Positions 1 through 8,914 are shown, counted from the first letter of the stretch. The stretch is DNA of 53,957 bases from Lachnospiraceae bacterium (GCA_028692395.1 JAQUXP010000025.1:1-53957), one strand, 5' to 3'. Program-made: numbers and translations. Notes: a model not told the origin generated them from the sequence alone.

Positions 1-579
1 ATAACCAATCATAGAATCCATCGTATTAATGGATTTATAGAAAAACCCACCGGCCGCTCCACCGATCATCAGAAATAATAAAGGTGCAATAACCCCATCT
101 GAGGTATTCTCCGCCACTGTCTCCACCGCTGCTTTGGCCACTCCAGCCTCTGACAGACTTTGTGTATCTCTTCCTACAATCATAGCTACTGTTTTTCTGG
201 CCGACTCCAGTGTATCCTTCTTCAGTGCCTCATAAACCCGCATGCTCTCTACTTTCAAAGCTTTTGTTGCCAAAAGCTGATAGCACCAGAAGGTCTCCAG
301 AAGGAATCCTGCCCACCAGCCGATTCTGTTGTAGCAAAGCCAGAGAAGCAGCCATGGAATCCCTGTACTGACTGCCATCACAAGGATTGCCAGCAGTCCT
401 CCACCCAGCCGTTCCCCCGCCTTATTCTTGGGGAAAACCCTGCGTATTACTGCCTCCAGACCAGAGATCAGTTTTCCGATCATTCGCACCGGATGATACA
501 GCCATCTGGGATCTCCAATCAGCAGGTCCAGCAGAAATCCAGCTATCACCGCCGGCAGAATCATCTGTATCTGTGTCAT
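1..579 (-). CDS. cbiB: Adenosylcobinamide-phosphate synthase CbiB, partial (C-terminus beyond window)
   Basis: CbiB is an integral membrane enzyme that attaches the aminopropanol arm to adenosylcobyric acid. The first 193 codons are visible; the family is about 310-320 residues, so roughly the last 40% lies left of the window. The translation opens with a hydrophobic stretch, then a GDPRWLYHPVRMIGK segment typical of CbiB, further membrane segments, and a VAENTSDGVIAPL motif near residue 160. The ATG at 579-577 lies 2 nt from the cbiA stop and follows a GGGAGGAC ribosome site, so it is translated as the distal gene of the operon. Seen: the motifs and spacing. Known: the family role. The call is secure despite truncation by the window edge. 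Confidence 0.93.
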   Translation of the reverse strand, partial: MTQIQMILPAVIAGFLLDLLIGDPRWLYHPVRMIGKLISGLEAVIRRVFPKNKAGERLGGGLLAILVMAVSTGIPWLLLWLCYNRIGWWAGFLLETFWCYQLLATKALKVESMRVYEALKKDTLESARKTVAMIVGRDTQSLSEAGVAKAAVETVAENTSDGVIAPLLFLMIGGAAGGFFYKSINTMDSMIGY

Positions 580-581
580 AT

Positions 582-1982
582 CTAAAGTCCTCCCTGACTG
601 ATATGGTATGCCTGGCATGCCATAAGAAAATTTTCAGCCACCTTTCGGTTGCCATAATAATACAGATGTGGAAAGCCAGCCAGCAGTGTCTCCGTGCTGT
701 GCATACATTTCCAGGATCTTGTACTTTCCGGTTTTCTCGCCGTATAGGCTTCCCCGCAGTTTGCAGCATCATAATAATGGAATTCGTGTGCCGGTACATC
801 TCCTGCAAACCGTCCAAAAGCGGTAACACCCTCCAGCGTGATATAACCGAAGCGGCCCAGCTTTCCCTTGTTTTCAGATGCACCGGGCAGTGCCCCCACC
901 ATAGGCCAGGAGATACCCTCCATATCCGTAAGTACTTCATTCAGATACAGAAAACCGCCGCATTCCGCAATTACAGGAAGTCCCTCTTCCATACATTTTT
1001 TGATTTGTTCCCGCATGGAAACATTTTCACTGAGTTCCCTGGCATGAAGCTCCGGGTATCCCCCGTATAATAACAGGCCATCCAGATCTGGCGGAAGCTT
1101 TGGATCCGTCATGGGTGAAAATGGAATTAATTCCGCTCCCAGACGTTCTAACAGCTCCATATTTTCCTTGTAAATGAAGCAAAATGCTGCATCCCTGGCG
1201 ATCCCGATACGAAGCTTCCTGCAAATCTCTGTGTTTTCGGTTTTTCTTTCATTCATCCAGTTCCAGGCGGAATTGGCTTCCACAGAAAATTTGGGAGCAT
1301 CCCCTGCAAGCTTTAACAGCCCTTCCACATCCAGAGTATCCTCCAGCACATCGCTTAAGGTGTCCAGCTTTCCTTTGAGATCCGCTACCTCCTCCGGCAG
1401 CAAAAGTCCCAGATGACGGCTTTCCAGCGTGCAATCTTTCAAGACGGGAACATAGCCCAGTACGGGAATCCCTGTCTTTTCCTCAATCAGTTTTTTCATC
1501 CGGGAATACATCATGGGAGACAGCCGATTCAGGATCACTCCGCCAATGTGACTCTCTCTTTGGAAAGCCGCAAAGCCCTGTATCTGGGCCGCCAGAGAAA
1601 CACTGGCACCACGGGCATCTACCAGAAGCACTGCCGGTGTCCGGGTAATCCGTGCCACATCATAGGCACTTGCCCTGGTGGTCACACCTCCCACACCGTC
1701 ATAATATCCCATAACGCCCTCTATCACTGCAAGATCACAGTCGGTGCTGCTCTTTGCAAAAAGTGCCCGCAGCGTGTCCTCCCCCGTGAAAAAAGCATCC
1801 AGATTCTGACTTTTTGTTCCAATCACAGTCCGGTGAAACATGGGATCTATGTAATCCGGGCCGCATTTAAAGGATGCCACCCGAAGTCCCCGTCGCTGAA
1901 AAAGATTCATCAGTCCACAGGTAATCAGTGTTTTACCACTTCCGCTGGCGGCAGCGCTCAGTAACAGTCTTGGAATCCTCAT
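582..1982 (-). CDS. cbiA: Cobyrinate a,c-diamide synthase CbiA
   Basis: This is an ATP- and glutamine-dependent amidase acting on the a and c carboxylates of cobyrinic acid. The 466-residue protein has the two expected domains. The first is an N-terminal P-loop ATPase of the dethiobiotin-synthetase type, with SAAASGSGKT at residues 9-18 and FKCGPDYIDP at 39-48. The second is a C-terminal class I glutamine amidotransferase with LLLYGGYPELH near 303, the nucleophile Cys341 in AECGGFLYL, and HEFHYYD at 399-405 supplying the catalytic His. Length matches the family. Its ATG overlaps the stop of cbiJET by 4 nt (1979-1982), which suggests translational coupling. cbiB follows 2 nt downstream. Confidence 0.96.
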   Translation of the reverse strand: MRIPRLLLSAAASGSGKTLITCGLMNLFQRRGLRVASFKCGPDYIDPMFHRTVIGTKSQNLDAFFTGEDTLRALFAKSSTDCDLAVIEGVMGYYDGVGGVTTRASAYDVARITRTPAVLLVDARGASVSLAAQIQGFAAFQRESHIGGVILNRLSPMMYSRMKKLIEEKTGIPVLGYVPVLKDCTLESRHLGLLLPEEVADLKGKLDTLSDVLEDTLDVEGLLKLAGDAPKFSVEANSAWNWMNERKTENTEICRKLRIGIARDAAFCFIYKENMELLERLGAELIPFSPMTDPKLPPDLDGLLLYGGYPELHARELSENVSMREQIKKCMEEGLPVIAECGGFLYLNEVLTDMEGISWPMVGALPGASENKGKLGRFGYITLEGVTAFGRFAGDVPAHEFHYYDAANCGEAYTARKPESTRSWKCMHSTETLLAGFPHLYYYGNRKVAENFLMACQAYHISQGGL

Positions 1983-3961
1983 GCCTTTGTTCCTCCAAAT
2001 GCCATAATGTAAACCGGATTCTGTCCCATCATCAGATGATAAGGGCCTGCCTGCTTTGCAGCGGCAGCGGTAATCTGTACGATCTCCGGCTCTCCATCCG
2101 TTCCATGTTCCTTCAACAGATTCAAGGCTTCGCTGACCGTCTCCAAGGTGATGGCATTTACCACAATCCGAACCTTGGGATTTTTCCTCAAAAGCAGCTC
2201 ACAGATCTCTTTTAGATTCCCGGAAGAGCCTCCGATAAAAGCGTGGGTAGGAGCCGGAAGCTCCTCCAGGGCCTCAGGAGCCATTCCTGCAACAATTGTC
2301 ATATTGTCTACCCCGAAGCGTTCCTTATTCTTCTGCAGCAGTTCCACCGCAGTCTCTTTCTTTTCGATGGCATAGACCTCTCCCTCCCAGGCAAGACCCG
2401 CCATTTCCACAGAAAGAGAGCCACTCCCTGCTCCAATATCATAGATCACAGAATCTCTGCACAGATGAAGCTTGCAGATGGAAACCTCCCGCACCTCTTC
2501 CTTTGTCATAGGAACCTTGTCCCGTAAAAACTGCGAATCTGAAACTCCATGGGTGATTCTGTGATCCGCATGAGGGTTTTCCACATATAAAACACTTAAG
2601 GAATCTGTCTCCAGATTGATAAAATCCGAAGGGGTTCCCCACTGAATCTTCTCTTCTTCGTAGGAAAGCCTTGTCCCCACTGCCAGCCGTACCTCTTCCA
2701 TACCGTAAAGCAGCAGTTTCCGGCAAAGCTCCTGTACCTGATTTTCTTTTCCCAGCAGTGCAAATACTTTGCTGTTATGCCGGATGCACCCCACCAGATT
2801 ACTGTTTTTCCCATGGGCACTGGTAAGATACAGATCCTCCCAGGAGACCTTCAGCTTTGCACAAAAAGCAACTACCGAGGCAATTCCCGGATACAATATT
2901 GTTTCCCTGGGAAGCAGAGCCAGAAGCTTTTTCGCACCGCTGTAGAATCCCACATCACCGGACAACAGAATTGCTATCTTTTCATATTCCCCGTGATTCT
3001 GGATATATTCCGCTATCTTTTCTGCCCGGTATTCCTGATAAACACAAGCCCTGGAATGCTCCACATGCTGCAGCATCCGGCCTGCGCCGATGAGAAGATC
3101 TGCTTTGCTACACCATGCATCCGCCTGCACTGTCATGCTGCCTTTTCCCCCCATGCCAATACCGATCAGCGCAATCTGGGGTCTAACTCTGATCTGAAAG
3201 CGTTCTGTCAGCATATGTCTGCAGTCCATATAGGATAATCCCTGTTCCTGTAACGGTCGTCCGATGACCAGAAGCGTAATCTTTTCCTCCAGCGCTGCCT
3301 CTTCCTTCTGCGGGAATCCACCGGTAATTCCAGTGTCCTTGGTAACCAGATACCGGATATTCAGCTGCTGGATCATCGCCCGGTTAAGTGCCGTGGAAAA
3401 TGGTCCCTGCATTCCAATCAGATGTGCTCCGGTAAAGCCCAAAGCAGCACACTGTTCCATCACCTTGGGAAGGGAAAGAACTCTGGCATACAGGCGTTTC
3501 TCATAGTCGGAAACCTCCGTAAATGCTGCCAGTTCCTTACTGCCTGTGGTAATCAGCGCATTTCCCTCATGCCTGGAAAGCCATTCGGCCGCTTCCCTGG
3601 CAGACTCCACATAGACGCATCTGGAGCTTTCTGTCTCATCTGTCTCCATGGTGCCGGCACGCAGAAGCCGCTGATAATCGCAGCCTGTCTTTTGGGCCGC
3701 TCGTCGGATATTTTCTGTCACCTCCACTGCATAAGGGTGCGTTGCATCCAGTACCAGCTCCGGCTGCAGTCTCCGCATCAGATCTGCCATCTGTCCTTCA
3801 TCCAGCCGCTCCTGGGACACCTGCAGATACTCCGATTTTGGAAGCAGACTTTCCCCATATTCCGTTGCCACACAGGCATAAACAGATATATGATTAGAAC
3901 TTAGATATTCTGCGATTTTTCTTCCCTCAATTGTTCCTGCAAACAGCAGTACCTGATTCAT
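1979..3961 (-). CDS. cbiJET: CbiJ-CbiE-CbiT fusion: precorrin-6A reductase plus cobalt-precorrin-7 C5- and C15-methyltransferases
   Basis: One 660-residue polypeptide carries three consecutive corrin enzymes. Residues 1 to about 255 match CbiJ/CobK (start VLLFAGTIEGRKIAEYL; LVLDATHPYAVEV near 70; IGMQGPFS near 183), which reduces precorrin-6A. Residues about 260-460 match CbiE (IALIGIGMGGKGSMT at 263-277; LSGDVGFYSGAK near 334), a tetrapyrrole methylase. Residues about 475-655 match CbiT (FLRDKVPMTKEEVR, then the SAM-binding YDIGAGSGSLSVE from 507). CbiE-CbiT fusions (as in CobL) are common; the added reductase makes this a three-step fusion. There is no internal start with a ribosome site at the domain joints that I could see. 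The gene is separated from cbiH by 181 nt containing hairpins. Confidence 0.93.
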   Translation of the reverse strand: MNQVLLFAGTIEGRKIAEYLSSNHISVYACVATEYGESLLPKSEYLQVSQERLDEGQMADLMRRLQPELVLDATHPYAVEVTENIRRAAQKTGCDYQRLLRAGTMETDETESSRCVYVESAREAAEWLSRHEGNALITTGSKELAAFTEVSDYEKRLYARVLSLPKVMEQCAALGFTGAHLIGMQGPFSTALNRAMIQQLNIRYLVTKDTGITGGFPQKEEAALEEKITLLVIGRPLQEQGLSYMDCRHMLTERFQIRVRPQIALIGIGMGGKGSMTVQADAWCSKADLLIGAGRMLQHVEHSRACVYQEYRAEKIAEYIQNHGEYEKIAILLSGDVGFYSGAKKLLALLPRETILYPGIASVVAFCAKLKVSWEDLYLTSAHGKNSNLVGCIRHNSKVFALLGKENQVQELCRKLLLYGMEEVRLAVGTRLSYEEEKIQWGTPSDFINLETDSLSVLYVENPHADHRITHGVSDSQFLRDKVPMTKEEVREVSICKLHLCRDSVIYDIGAGSGSLSVEMAGLAWEGEVYAIEKKETAVELLQKNKERFGVDNMTIVAGMAPEALEELPAPTHAFIGGSSGNLKEICELLLRKNPKVRIVVNAITLETVSEALNLLKEHGTDGEPEIVQITAAAAKQAGPYHLMMGQNPVYIMAFGGTKA

Positions 3962-3983
3962 GTCTTCTCCGCCTTCCAGTAAC

Positions 3984-4029
3984 GAATTCAGTCCATTTTA
4001 AGTTTGCCTACGGCAAAGGGACTGAATTC
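3984..4029. repeat. Perfect inverted repeat (hairpin) inside the cbi operon
   Basis: GAATTCAGTCC (3984-3994) is exactly complementary to GGACTGAATTC (4019-4029), with a second nested stem TTTGCC/GGCAAA (4003-4008, 4012-4017). It lies in the 181-nt gap between cbiH and cbiJET. No run of U follows on the minus strand, so it is not a convincing terminator. It may stabilise or separate mRNA segments, or be part of a small mobile element together with the adjacent repeat. Confidence 0.6.
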
Positions 4030-4030
4030 C

Positions 4031-4094
4031 TGTATGTTTTACTTCTTGGCGCATAACTTGACAGCAAGTGTCAAGTTTGCGTGTGAACAGTAAC
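4031..4094 (-). repeat. Dispersed stem-loop repeat, copy 1
   Basis: The core is a perfect 9-bp stem AACTTGACA/TGTCAAGTT (4055-4063, 4069-4077), extended outward by CGCA/TGCG. It is flanked on the plus strand by a box similar to TGTTTCACTTTCTCACG on the left and GTGTGAACAGTAAC on the right. Those flanks recur around different stems near 10.94 kb, and in weaker form near 7.43 and 27.2 kb. Flanks are conserved while stem sequence changes but still pairs, so the structure seems to be what is kept. Confidence 0.55.
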
Positions 4095-4142
4095 AACTTC
4101 CGCTCTTACTAATACATCGTTTTCGAAATCCTTCGATCCTGC

Positions 4143-4889
4143 TTATCTTTTATAAGAATTCTTCTTCTCGTATCCTCGGGGGGTTACCATATGTCCGTTG
4201 ATTTCACGGGTTCCGGAATTACCGATAAATACAGTTGTAAACATATCCACCTTGGTATCACGAAGCCGGGAAAGAGTCATCACCTGCACGGACTCTCCTT
4301 CCCGTCCAATATTGGACACTGTTCCACAGATCGTCTCCGGACTTTTATACCGCAGCATCAGGTCGCAGGCCTTTTCCAGATAATCACTTCTCTTTTTGCT
4401 TCCCGGGTTATAAAGGCAGATGGAAAAGTCCGCTTCTGCTGCACACAGCAGACGCTTCTCAATCTTTTCCCAGGGGGTCAGAAGATCACTTAAGCTGATC
4501 AGGCAGAAATCGTGGATCAACGGTGCGCCAAGCACTGCGCCGCCGCCCAGTGCCGCAGTCACTCCCGGAAGTACTGCCACTTCAATCTCCGGATAGCGTT
4601 CCCCGATTTCATACATCAGTCCTGCCATGCCGTAAACGCCTGCATCACCGCTGCAGATCATGGCTACCACTTTTCCGCTTTTTGCCTCATCAAAGGCCAG
4701 CTCGCATCGCTCAATCTCCTTTGTCATCGGTGTTGTAAGGAATGTCTTTCCTGGAAAATGTTCTCTTACCAGCTCTACATAGACCGTATATCCGATTATC
4801 ACATCACTTTTCTTTAACGCCTCCGCTGCCTCGATTGTCATCTTCTCATAAGCTCCGGGGCCAATTCCCACCACATATATTTTACTCAA
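4143..4889 (-). CDS. cbiH: Cobalt-precorrin-3 C17-methyltransferase CbiH
   Basis: CbiH is a SAM-dependent tetrapyrrole methylase that methylates C17 with ring contraction. The 248-residue protein begins with the family P-loop-like VVGIGPGAYEKMT and has ICSGDAGVYGMAG near 78-90, PGVTAALGGGAVLGAPL near 108, and CLYNPGSKKR near 158, all typical of CbiH/CobJ. Initiation is a TTG at 4889-4887, preceded at 7 nt by GGAGG; no ATG in frame is better placed. It overlaps the end of cbiG by 8 nt, so coupled translation is likely. Downstream is a 181-nt gap with two stem-loops, the only substantial break between cbiL and cbiB. Confidence 0.95.
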   Translation of the reverse strand: MSKIYVVGIGPGAYEKMTIEAAEALKKSDVIIGYTVYVELVREHFPGKTFLTTPMTKEIERCELAFDEAKSGKVVAMICSGDAGVYGMAGLMYEIGERYPEIEVAVLPGVTAALGGGAVLGAPLIHDFCLISLSDLLTPWEKIEKRLLCAAEADFSICLYNPGSKKRSDYLEKACDLMLRYKSPETICGTVSNIGREGESVQVMTLSRLRDTKVDMFTTVFIGNSGTREINGHMVTPRGYEKKNSYKR

Positions 4890-5940
4890 AACTTATCCTC
4901 CAGTCTTTGCAGACACAGGCGCAGGTTACACCGTCTCTGCTGATTTTCTTCACAAACAGATTGCTTCCGCCTTCCAGCACTGCACTTCTTTCACAGACAT
5001 TATCCACTCCCGTGGTCTGTTCCACGAATTCTGAAGAGGAGAAGGTTCCCTCTGCCTTCTTCAGTTCTTCCGCCGAATATGAAATCAGCGGAATCTGCTG
5101 CTCCACGCAGAAGTCAAGCAGTCCCGGCTCCCGGGCTTTCAGATCAATCGTTGCCACCGCTGCTATAGATTCCGGATATAAATAATGGGCTTTCAGTACT
5201 TCCCAAACCAATTTTTCTATTTTTTCCTTTGGTGTTCCTTTTTTACAGCCGATTCCCAACACAATACAGCGTGGAATCAACCAGAGACAATGATCAAACA
5301 TCTTATGTCGGTAAGCCGGACTGATATTGACACCCAGCGTTACTTCCCCTTCCCGGGCAGCCAGCTTCTGTGACCACACAAAACCCTCCGGCAATTTCCC
5401 ATCCACCGGAAAGTCACAGCAAAATCCCACCGGATATCCGCTCAGCAAAGAAGCCGAAACTTCTTTTGCATAGGTCATATTAGATATGGTCATTCCGTGC
5501 CTTGCCGCAAACACATCTATCGCAAACTTTTGATTAATATCAGTGGCTGTAGTAAGAACCGGTATGGCGTGAAGCTGCTCTGAGATCAGAATCGCCAGTG
5601 CGTTAGCTCCTCCGATATGGCCGGAAAGCAGCGGAATGCAGAACTTTCCCTTTTCATCCAGCACAAGGACCGCCGGATCCTGTCTTTTATCCCTCACAAA
5701 AGGCGCAATAGAGCGAACAGTAATTCCCGTTGCCCCTACAAACACCAGCGCATCCGAATCCTCAAAGTGCATCTTCGCCCAGTCCCGGGCAGAATAATTC
5801 AGAACATTTTCGGCATGTTCCTCCACATATCTGCTCCGAATTCCAATTGTAATTTCATGTCCCTCTTTTTCCAATATGTCACGCACCCAGCGAAGCAGCT
5901 CGTACCCTGCCTGTGTAAAACTGATGCCTGCTATTTTCAT
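4882..5940 (-). CDS. cbiG: Cobalt-precorrin-5A hydrolase CbiG
   Basis: CbiG opens the delta-lactone of cobalt-precorrin-5A with loss of acetaldehyde, a step specific to the anaerobic (early cobalt insertion) route. The 352-residue protein shows the N-terminal family signature LVFVGATGITVRSIAPFV (about residues 65-82), then PLLSGHIGGANALA near 103-116. The C-terminal CbiG domain has VLGIGCKKGTP near 230 and the SIAAVATIDLKAREPGL segment. Its ATG overlaps the cbiF stop by 4 nt. Presence of cbiG, together with cbiD, supports the anaerobic pathway. Confidence 0.95.
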   Translation of the reverse strand: MKIAGISFTQAGYELLRWVRDILEKEGHEITIGIRSRYVEEHAENVLNYSARDWAKMHFEDSDALVFVGATGITVRSIAPFVRDKRQDPAVLVLDEKGKFCIPLLSGHIGGANALAILISEQLHAIPVLTTATDINQKFAIDVFAARHGMTISNMTYAKEVSASLLSGYPVGFCCDFPVDGKLPEGFVWSQKLAAREGEVTLGVNISPAYRHKMFDHCLWLIPRCIVLGIGCKKGTPKEKIEKLVWEVLKAHYLYPESIAAVATIDLKAREPGLLDFCVEQQIPLISYSAEELKKAEGTFSSSEFVEQTTGVDNVCERSAVLEGGSNLFVKKISRDGVTCACVCKDWRISFE

Positions 5941-6695
5941 AGGCTTCCTTTCCGAAACTCTGTGGTAAATTCGGGATGATATAACAGCGAGCGATCATAG
6001 TGGCTGTGTGTAACCACATCACCGATAATCATCAGTGCCGTCTTGGTAATGCCTGCCTTCTTTGCCGTCTCGGCAAGAGTTCCAACTGTGCATACGCAGG
6101 TTTTCTCATCCTCCCAGGTTGCTTTATAGACAATAGCTGCCGGTGTGTTGGCCGTATAGCCTCCGTCAATCAGACGAGCGCTTAGTTCCTCCAGCATGCC
6201 AGTACTTAAAAACACCACCATAGTTGCATGATGGGAGGCAAATGCCTCAATGCTTTCCTTGTCCGGCACTGGTGTACGTCCTGCCATCCGGGTAATGATC
6301 ACACTCTGAGAAACATCCGGCAGTGTGTATTCCAGATTCAGTGCTGATGCGGCACCACAGAAGGAGCTTACTCCCGGGCAGGAATCATAGGCAATCTGCT
6401 TTTCATCCAGCACATCCATCTGCTCACGGATGGCACCATAAAGGCAGGGATCCCCTGTGTGAAGACGCACAGTCATCTTTTTATGTTCTTCTGCCTCAAG
6501 CATTACGGACAGAACCTCTTCCAGTGTCATCCTGGCCGAATTATAGACGGCACAGTCTTCTTTTTTATACTCTAAAAGCTGAGGATTCACCAGTGAACCG
6601 GCGTAAATGATAACATCTGCTTTCTCCAGATAACTTTTTCCACGTACTGTAATCAGATCCGGTGCCCCGGATCCTGCTCCTACAAAATGTATCAT
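5937..6695 (-). CDS. cbiF: Cobalt-precorrin-4 C11-methyltransferase CbiF
   Basis: This is a SAM-dependent methylase acting on C11. The 252-residue protein starts MIHFVGAGSGAPDLITVRG, the diagnostic N-terminus of CbiF/CobM. It then shows VIIYAGSLVNPQLL, RLHTGDPCLYGAIREQMD (about 77-94), the PGVSSFCGAASAL motif, and the HATMVVFLSTGM segment. Length is normal. Overlaps of 4 nt with both cbiL (upstream) and cbiG (downstream) indicate tight translational coupling within the cobalamin operon. Confidence 0.96.
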   Translation of the reverse strand: MIHFVGAGSGAPDLITVRGKSYLEKADVIIYAGSLVNPQLLEYKKEDCAVYNSARMTLEEVLSVMLEAEEHKKMTVRLHTGDPCLYGAIREQMDVLDEKQIAYDSCPGVSSFCGAASALNLEYTLPDVSQSVIITRMAGRTPVPDKESIEAFASHHATMVVFLSTGMLEELSARLIDGGYTANTPAAIVYKATWEDEKTCVCTVGTLAETAKKAGITKTALMIIGDVVTHSHYDRSLLYHPEFTTEFRKGSL

Positions 6696-7378
6696 ACTTT
6701 TTTCTCCTTTACGATAATCAGTGAATAATATCCTGCATTTTCCGGGATTGCATCCACGCCATAGTATATTTTCTCTTCCGGCATGCCACAGTTTTCAATC
6801 ATAACAGCATCCGCATCTCTTTCCTGCAAAATCCGCTTTACATTTCCAATCTGCTTTCCTGATTTCATCAGTACCTTTGTTCCGGAAAGCTGCAGGGCAT
6901 CCTCGATCTGGTAAGATGCCGGGATTACATGCAGAGGCTCCGCCTTCTCCACCAGTCCCTGATTTAATCTTGCCGCAACCGCACAAAATGATGTGATTCC
7001 GCTGATAATCTCTGCCTGATAACCGGCAGCCACCACTCTTTTATGTACATACAGATAGGTAGAATATACCGTGGGATCCCCCAGTGTTAAAAAGGCAACC
7101 TGCCTGCCTGCTTCCAGCTGAGCAGAAATCAACTCCGCCGCCGCATCGTGGCTCGCCTCCAGTTTATCCGGATCCTTTGTCATAGGCATGGGAAGTGCCA
7201 GAAACTCCTTATCTGAAAGCTGCGGATACGCCTGAACCACAATCTGATAAGCAACCGTATTCTGTGCTTCCTTTCCCGGCACTGCGATTACATCACTTTC
7301 CTTGATCACCCGCATTGCCTTTAAGGTTAATAATTCCGGATCTCCCGGTCCTACCCCGACTCCATATAATTTTGCCAT
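6692..7378 (-). CDS. cbiL: Cobalt-factor II / precorrin-2 C20-methyltransferase CbiL
   Basis: CbiL performs the first methylation after cobalt insertion (C20). The 228-residue sequence starts KLYGVGVGPGDPELLTLKA and has LPMPMTKDPDKL near 64, FLTLGDPTVYSTYLYVHKR near 95-113, and the GITSFCAVAARL motif near 125; all fit CbiL/CobI. A strong AAAGGAG lies ahead of the ATG. It is separated from cbiD by 96 nt that contain one copy of the dispersed stem-loop repeat. Substrate form (cobalt-containing) is inferred from the cbiD/cbiG neighbours. Confidence 0.95.
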   Translation of the reverse strand: MAKLYGVGVGPGDPELLTLKAMRVIKESDVIAVPGKEAQNTVAYQIVVQAYPQLSDKEFLALPMPMTKDPDKLEASHDAAAELISAQLEAGRQVAFLTLGDPTVYSTYLYVHKRVVAAGYQAEIISGITSFCAVAARLNQGLVEKAEPLHVIPASYQIEDALQLSGTKVLMKSGKQIGNVKRILQERDADAVMIENCGMPEEKIYYGVDAIPENAGYYSLIIVKEKKV

Positions 7379-7403
7379 GTTCCTGCTCCTTTATCCTATG
7401 TCA

Positions 7404-7462
7404 TTTTGTATCACTTTTTCACATTCTGTGCAGTATATGCACAGAACGGCTAAATAGGTACC
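7404..7462 (-). repeat. Dispersed stem-loop repeat, copy 2 (cbiD-cbiL gap)
   Basis: On the plus strand TTTTGTATCACTTTTTCAC is followed by the palindrome TTCTGTGCA/TGCACAGAA around a GTATA loop, and ends TAAATAGGTACC. It matches the copy at 27178-27241 along most of its length. It is intergenic within the operon, so it would be present in the transcript as a hairpin. Confidence 0.55.
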
Positions 7463-7474
7463 TTTCTGTCTTTC

Positions 7475-8662
7475 TTATCTGCTTTTCAGCAGTCCAAGCA
7501 TCTGTTGCACCTGGGAGGTTTCCCCCAGTTTTCCATGTACCTGGGAGAATATCACCGCCTGGGTGAGAATCGCCCCCTTACATCGGTTCTGCAGATAAAA
7601 CTCTATCTTTTCACACACCTGCCTCATGGTGTCCGCAAGCATCTCTTTGCCTTCTGACCGGATCAGATCCAGTGCCTCTTCCGTTGTGATCGTTTCAAGA
7701 AGCCCTCTGGCTGTCTCCAGACTTCCACCGGCACGCAGGTAAGCAGCTGTCATCAGCTCAGCCCTGCTGTCTGCATTTTTTGAATGGGTATTCATAATGC
7801 CCCCCGATACTTTGATGAACTTTCCGATATGCGCCACGAATAAAATTCCTTTTACTCCCAGCTCCACCGCCATATCGATGGTCTCCCCCACATAATTGCT
7901 GCACTTCATCTCAAAACTGCGGTCCAGCTCCGGCATCTGACTGGCAAATGCCTCTCCGTAATTTCCCGGTGTGATCAGCAGATATCTGGCTCCGCTTTCC
8001 ACCAGCATCTGCATCTCCAGACGAATACTGGCAAGCAGCGCATCTTCACTCATAGGCACCACGATTCCACTGGTGCCAAGAACCGAAAGACCACCCAGAA
8101 TACCAAGCCGTGGATTAAAGGTCTTTGCAGCAATTTGCTCTCCCTTTGGAATACTGATGGTCACTTGAATTCCTCCGGTGTAGGAAAACTCACTGCACTG
8201 CGCTCGCACTTCCTGGTCAATCATCTGACGGGGCACAGGATTGATTGCCGCTGCCCCTACTGGTTCTGCCAGTCCGGGCTTTGTCACTCGTCCAACGCCT
8301 GGACCGCCGTCTATCACCACCGTGGGTTTCCCCGGGTCTGGCGGGCACTTCCGTACCGTGGCGTAAATCAGGATTCCATGGGTCGCATCCGGATCATCCC
8401 CGCCGTCCTTTCGAACTGCGCAGGAAACTTCCCTGGGTCTTCCATCATCTCCCCGGGTAATCTGAATATCTTCAATTAAGAGATGCAGGAGAATCCCCTT
8501 CGGTGTCATAAGGGCGGCTTCTTCCACATATTCTTCTCCAAGAAGCATCCGTGTCCCTGCTTTTGCTGCGGCGGCCGCACAGGAACCTGTTGTGTAGCCC
8601 ATCCGCAGCCTTTTATTATCTTTTATCACATAGGCATCTTCCAGCCCGGTCTTATGCTCCAT
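7475..8662 (-). CDS. cbiD: Cobalt-precorrin-5B C1-methyltransferase CbiD
   Basis: CbiD methylates C1 in the anaerobic pathway. From the chosen start the protein is 395 residues and carries the signature RLRMGYTTGSCAAAAAKAG near residue 20. Further motifs are DGGPGVGRVTKPGLA, the EPVGAAAINPVPRQMI segment, LSVLGTSGIVVPMSEDAL, and GGIMNTHSKNADSRAEL near 290. The frame is open up to 8764, but the ATG at 8662 is preferred: AAAGGA sits 7 nt ahead and the protein then has the family's normal N-terminus. The upstream ATG lies close to the riboswitch and has a poor ribosome site. This is the first gene of the operon, directly after the cobalamin riboswitch. Confidence 0.94.
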   Translation of the reverse strand: MEHKTGLEDAYVIKDNKRLRMGYTTGSCAAAAAKAGTRMLLGEEYVEEAALMTPKGILLHLLIEDIQITRGDDGRPREVSCAVRKDGGDDPDATHGILIYATVRKCPPDPGKPTVVIDGGPGVGRVTKPGLAEPVGAAAINPVPRQMIDQEVRAQCSEFSYTGGIQVTISIPKGEQIAAKTFNPRLGILGGLSVLGTSGIVVPMSEDALLASIRLEMQMLVESGARYLLITPGNYGEAFASQMPELDRSFEMKCSNYVGETIDMAVELGVKGILFVAHIGKFIKVSGGIMNTHSKNADSRAELMTAAYLRAGGSLETARGLLETITTEEALDLIRSEGKEMLADTMRQVCEKIEFYLQNRCKGAILTQAVIFSQVHGKLGETSQVQQMLGLLKSR

Positions 8663-8795
8663 ATGCCATCCTTTATCTCCAAACGCAGAACTACGTTTGC
8701 CTTCCCGTTTCAAGTAAAAAAGGAACGATATGTCACGGTTTTCTTCTTCACCGATAACAATCATTCCCTGTCATTTTCTCCGGTTCCCGCAAAGA

Positions 8796-8914
8796 AAGAT
8801 GTTTCTTCCAACGCTGTCGTGGTATCTGACTTTTACAGTAACGGACTTGCTCAGGAGTTTCACCTGATTCCCAACAGACAGTCTGGTTCTTTTTTAATTT
8901 TCAAAAATACATCT
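8796..8914 (-). promoter_or_regulatory. Cobalamin (AdoCbl-type) riboswitch aptamer
   Basis: Read on the minus strand, this leader has a closing helix AAGATGT (8914-8908) with ACATCTT (8802-8796). It then shows the conserved cobalamin-riboswitch core GGGAATCAGGTGAAACTCC, the GTCCGTTACTGT segment, and the B12-box-like AAGTCAGATACC. It lies about 50 nt downstream of a strong promoter and about 130 nt ahead of the cbiD start. It should lower expression of the cbi operon when cobalamin is plentiful. No clear U-tract terminator follows, so control at translation initiation is possible. Confidence 0.93.

Noticed and set aside
387-1070. Long plus-strand open frames opposite the cbi genes
   Set aside because: They lie wholly inside well-identified minus-strand genes, have no ribosome sites or family motifs, and are composition shadows.
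8663-8764. N-terminal extension of CbiD to an ATG at 8764
   Set aside because: The extra 34 codons lack family similarity, overlap the riboswitch expression region, and the ATG at 8662 has the better ribosome site.
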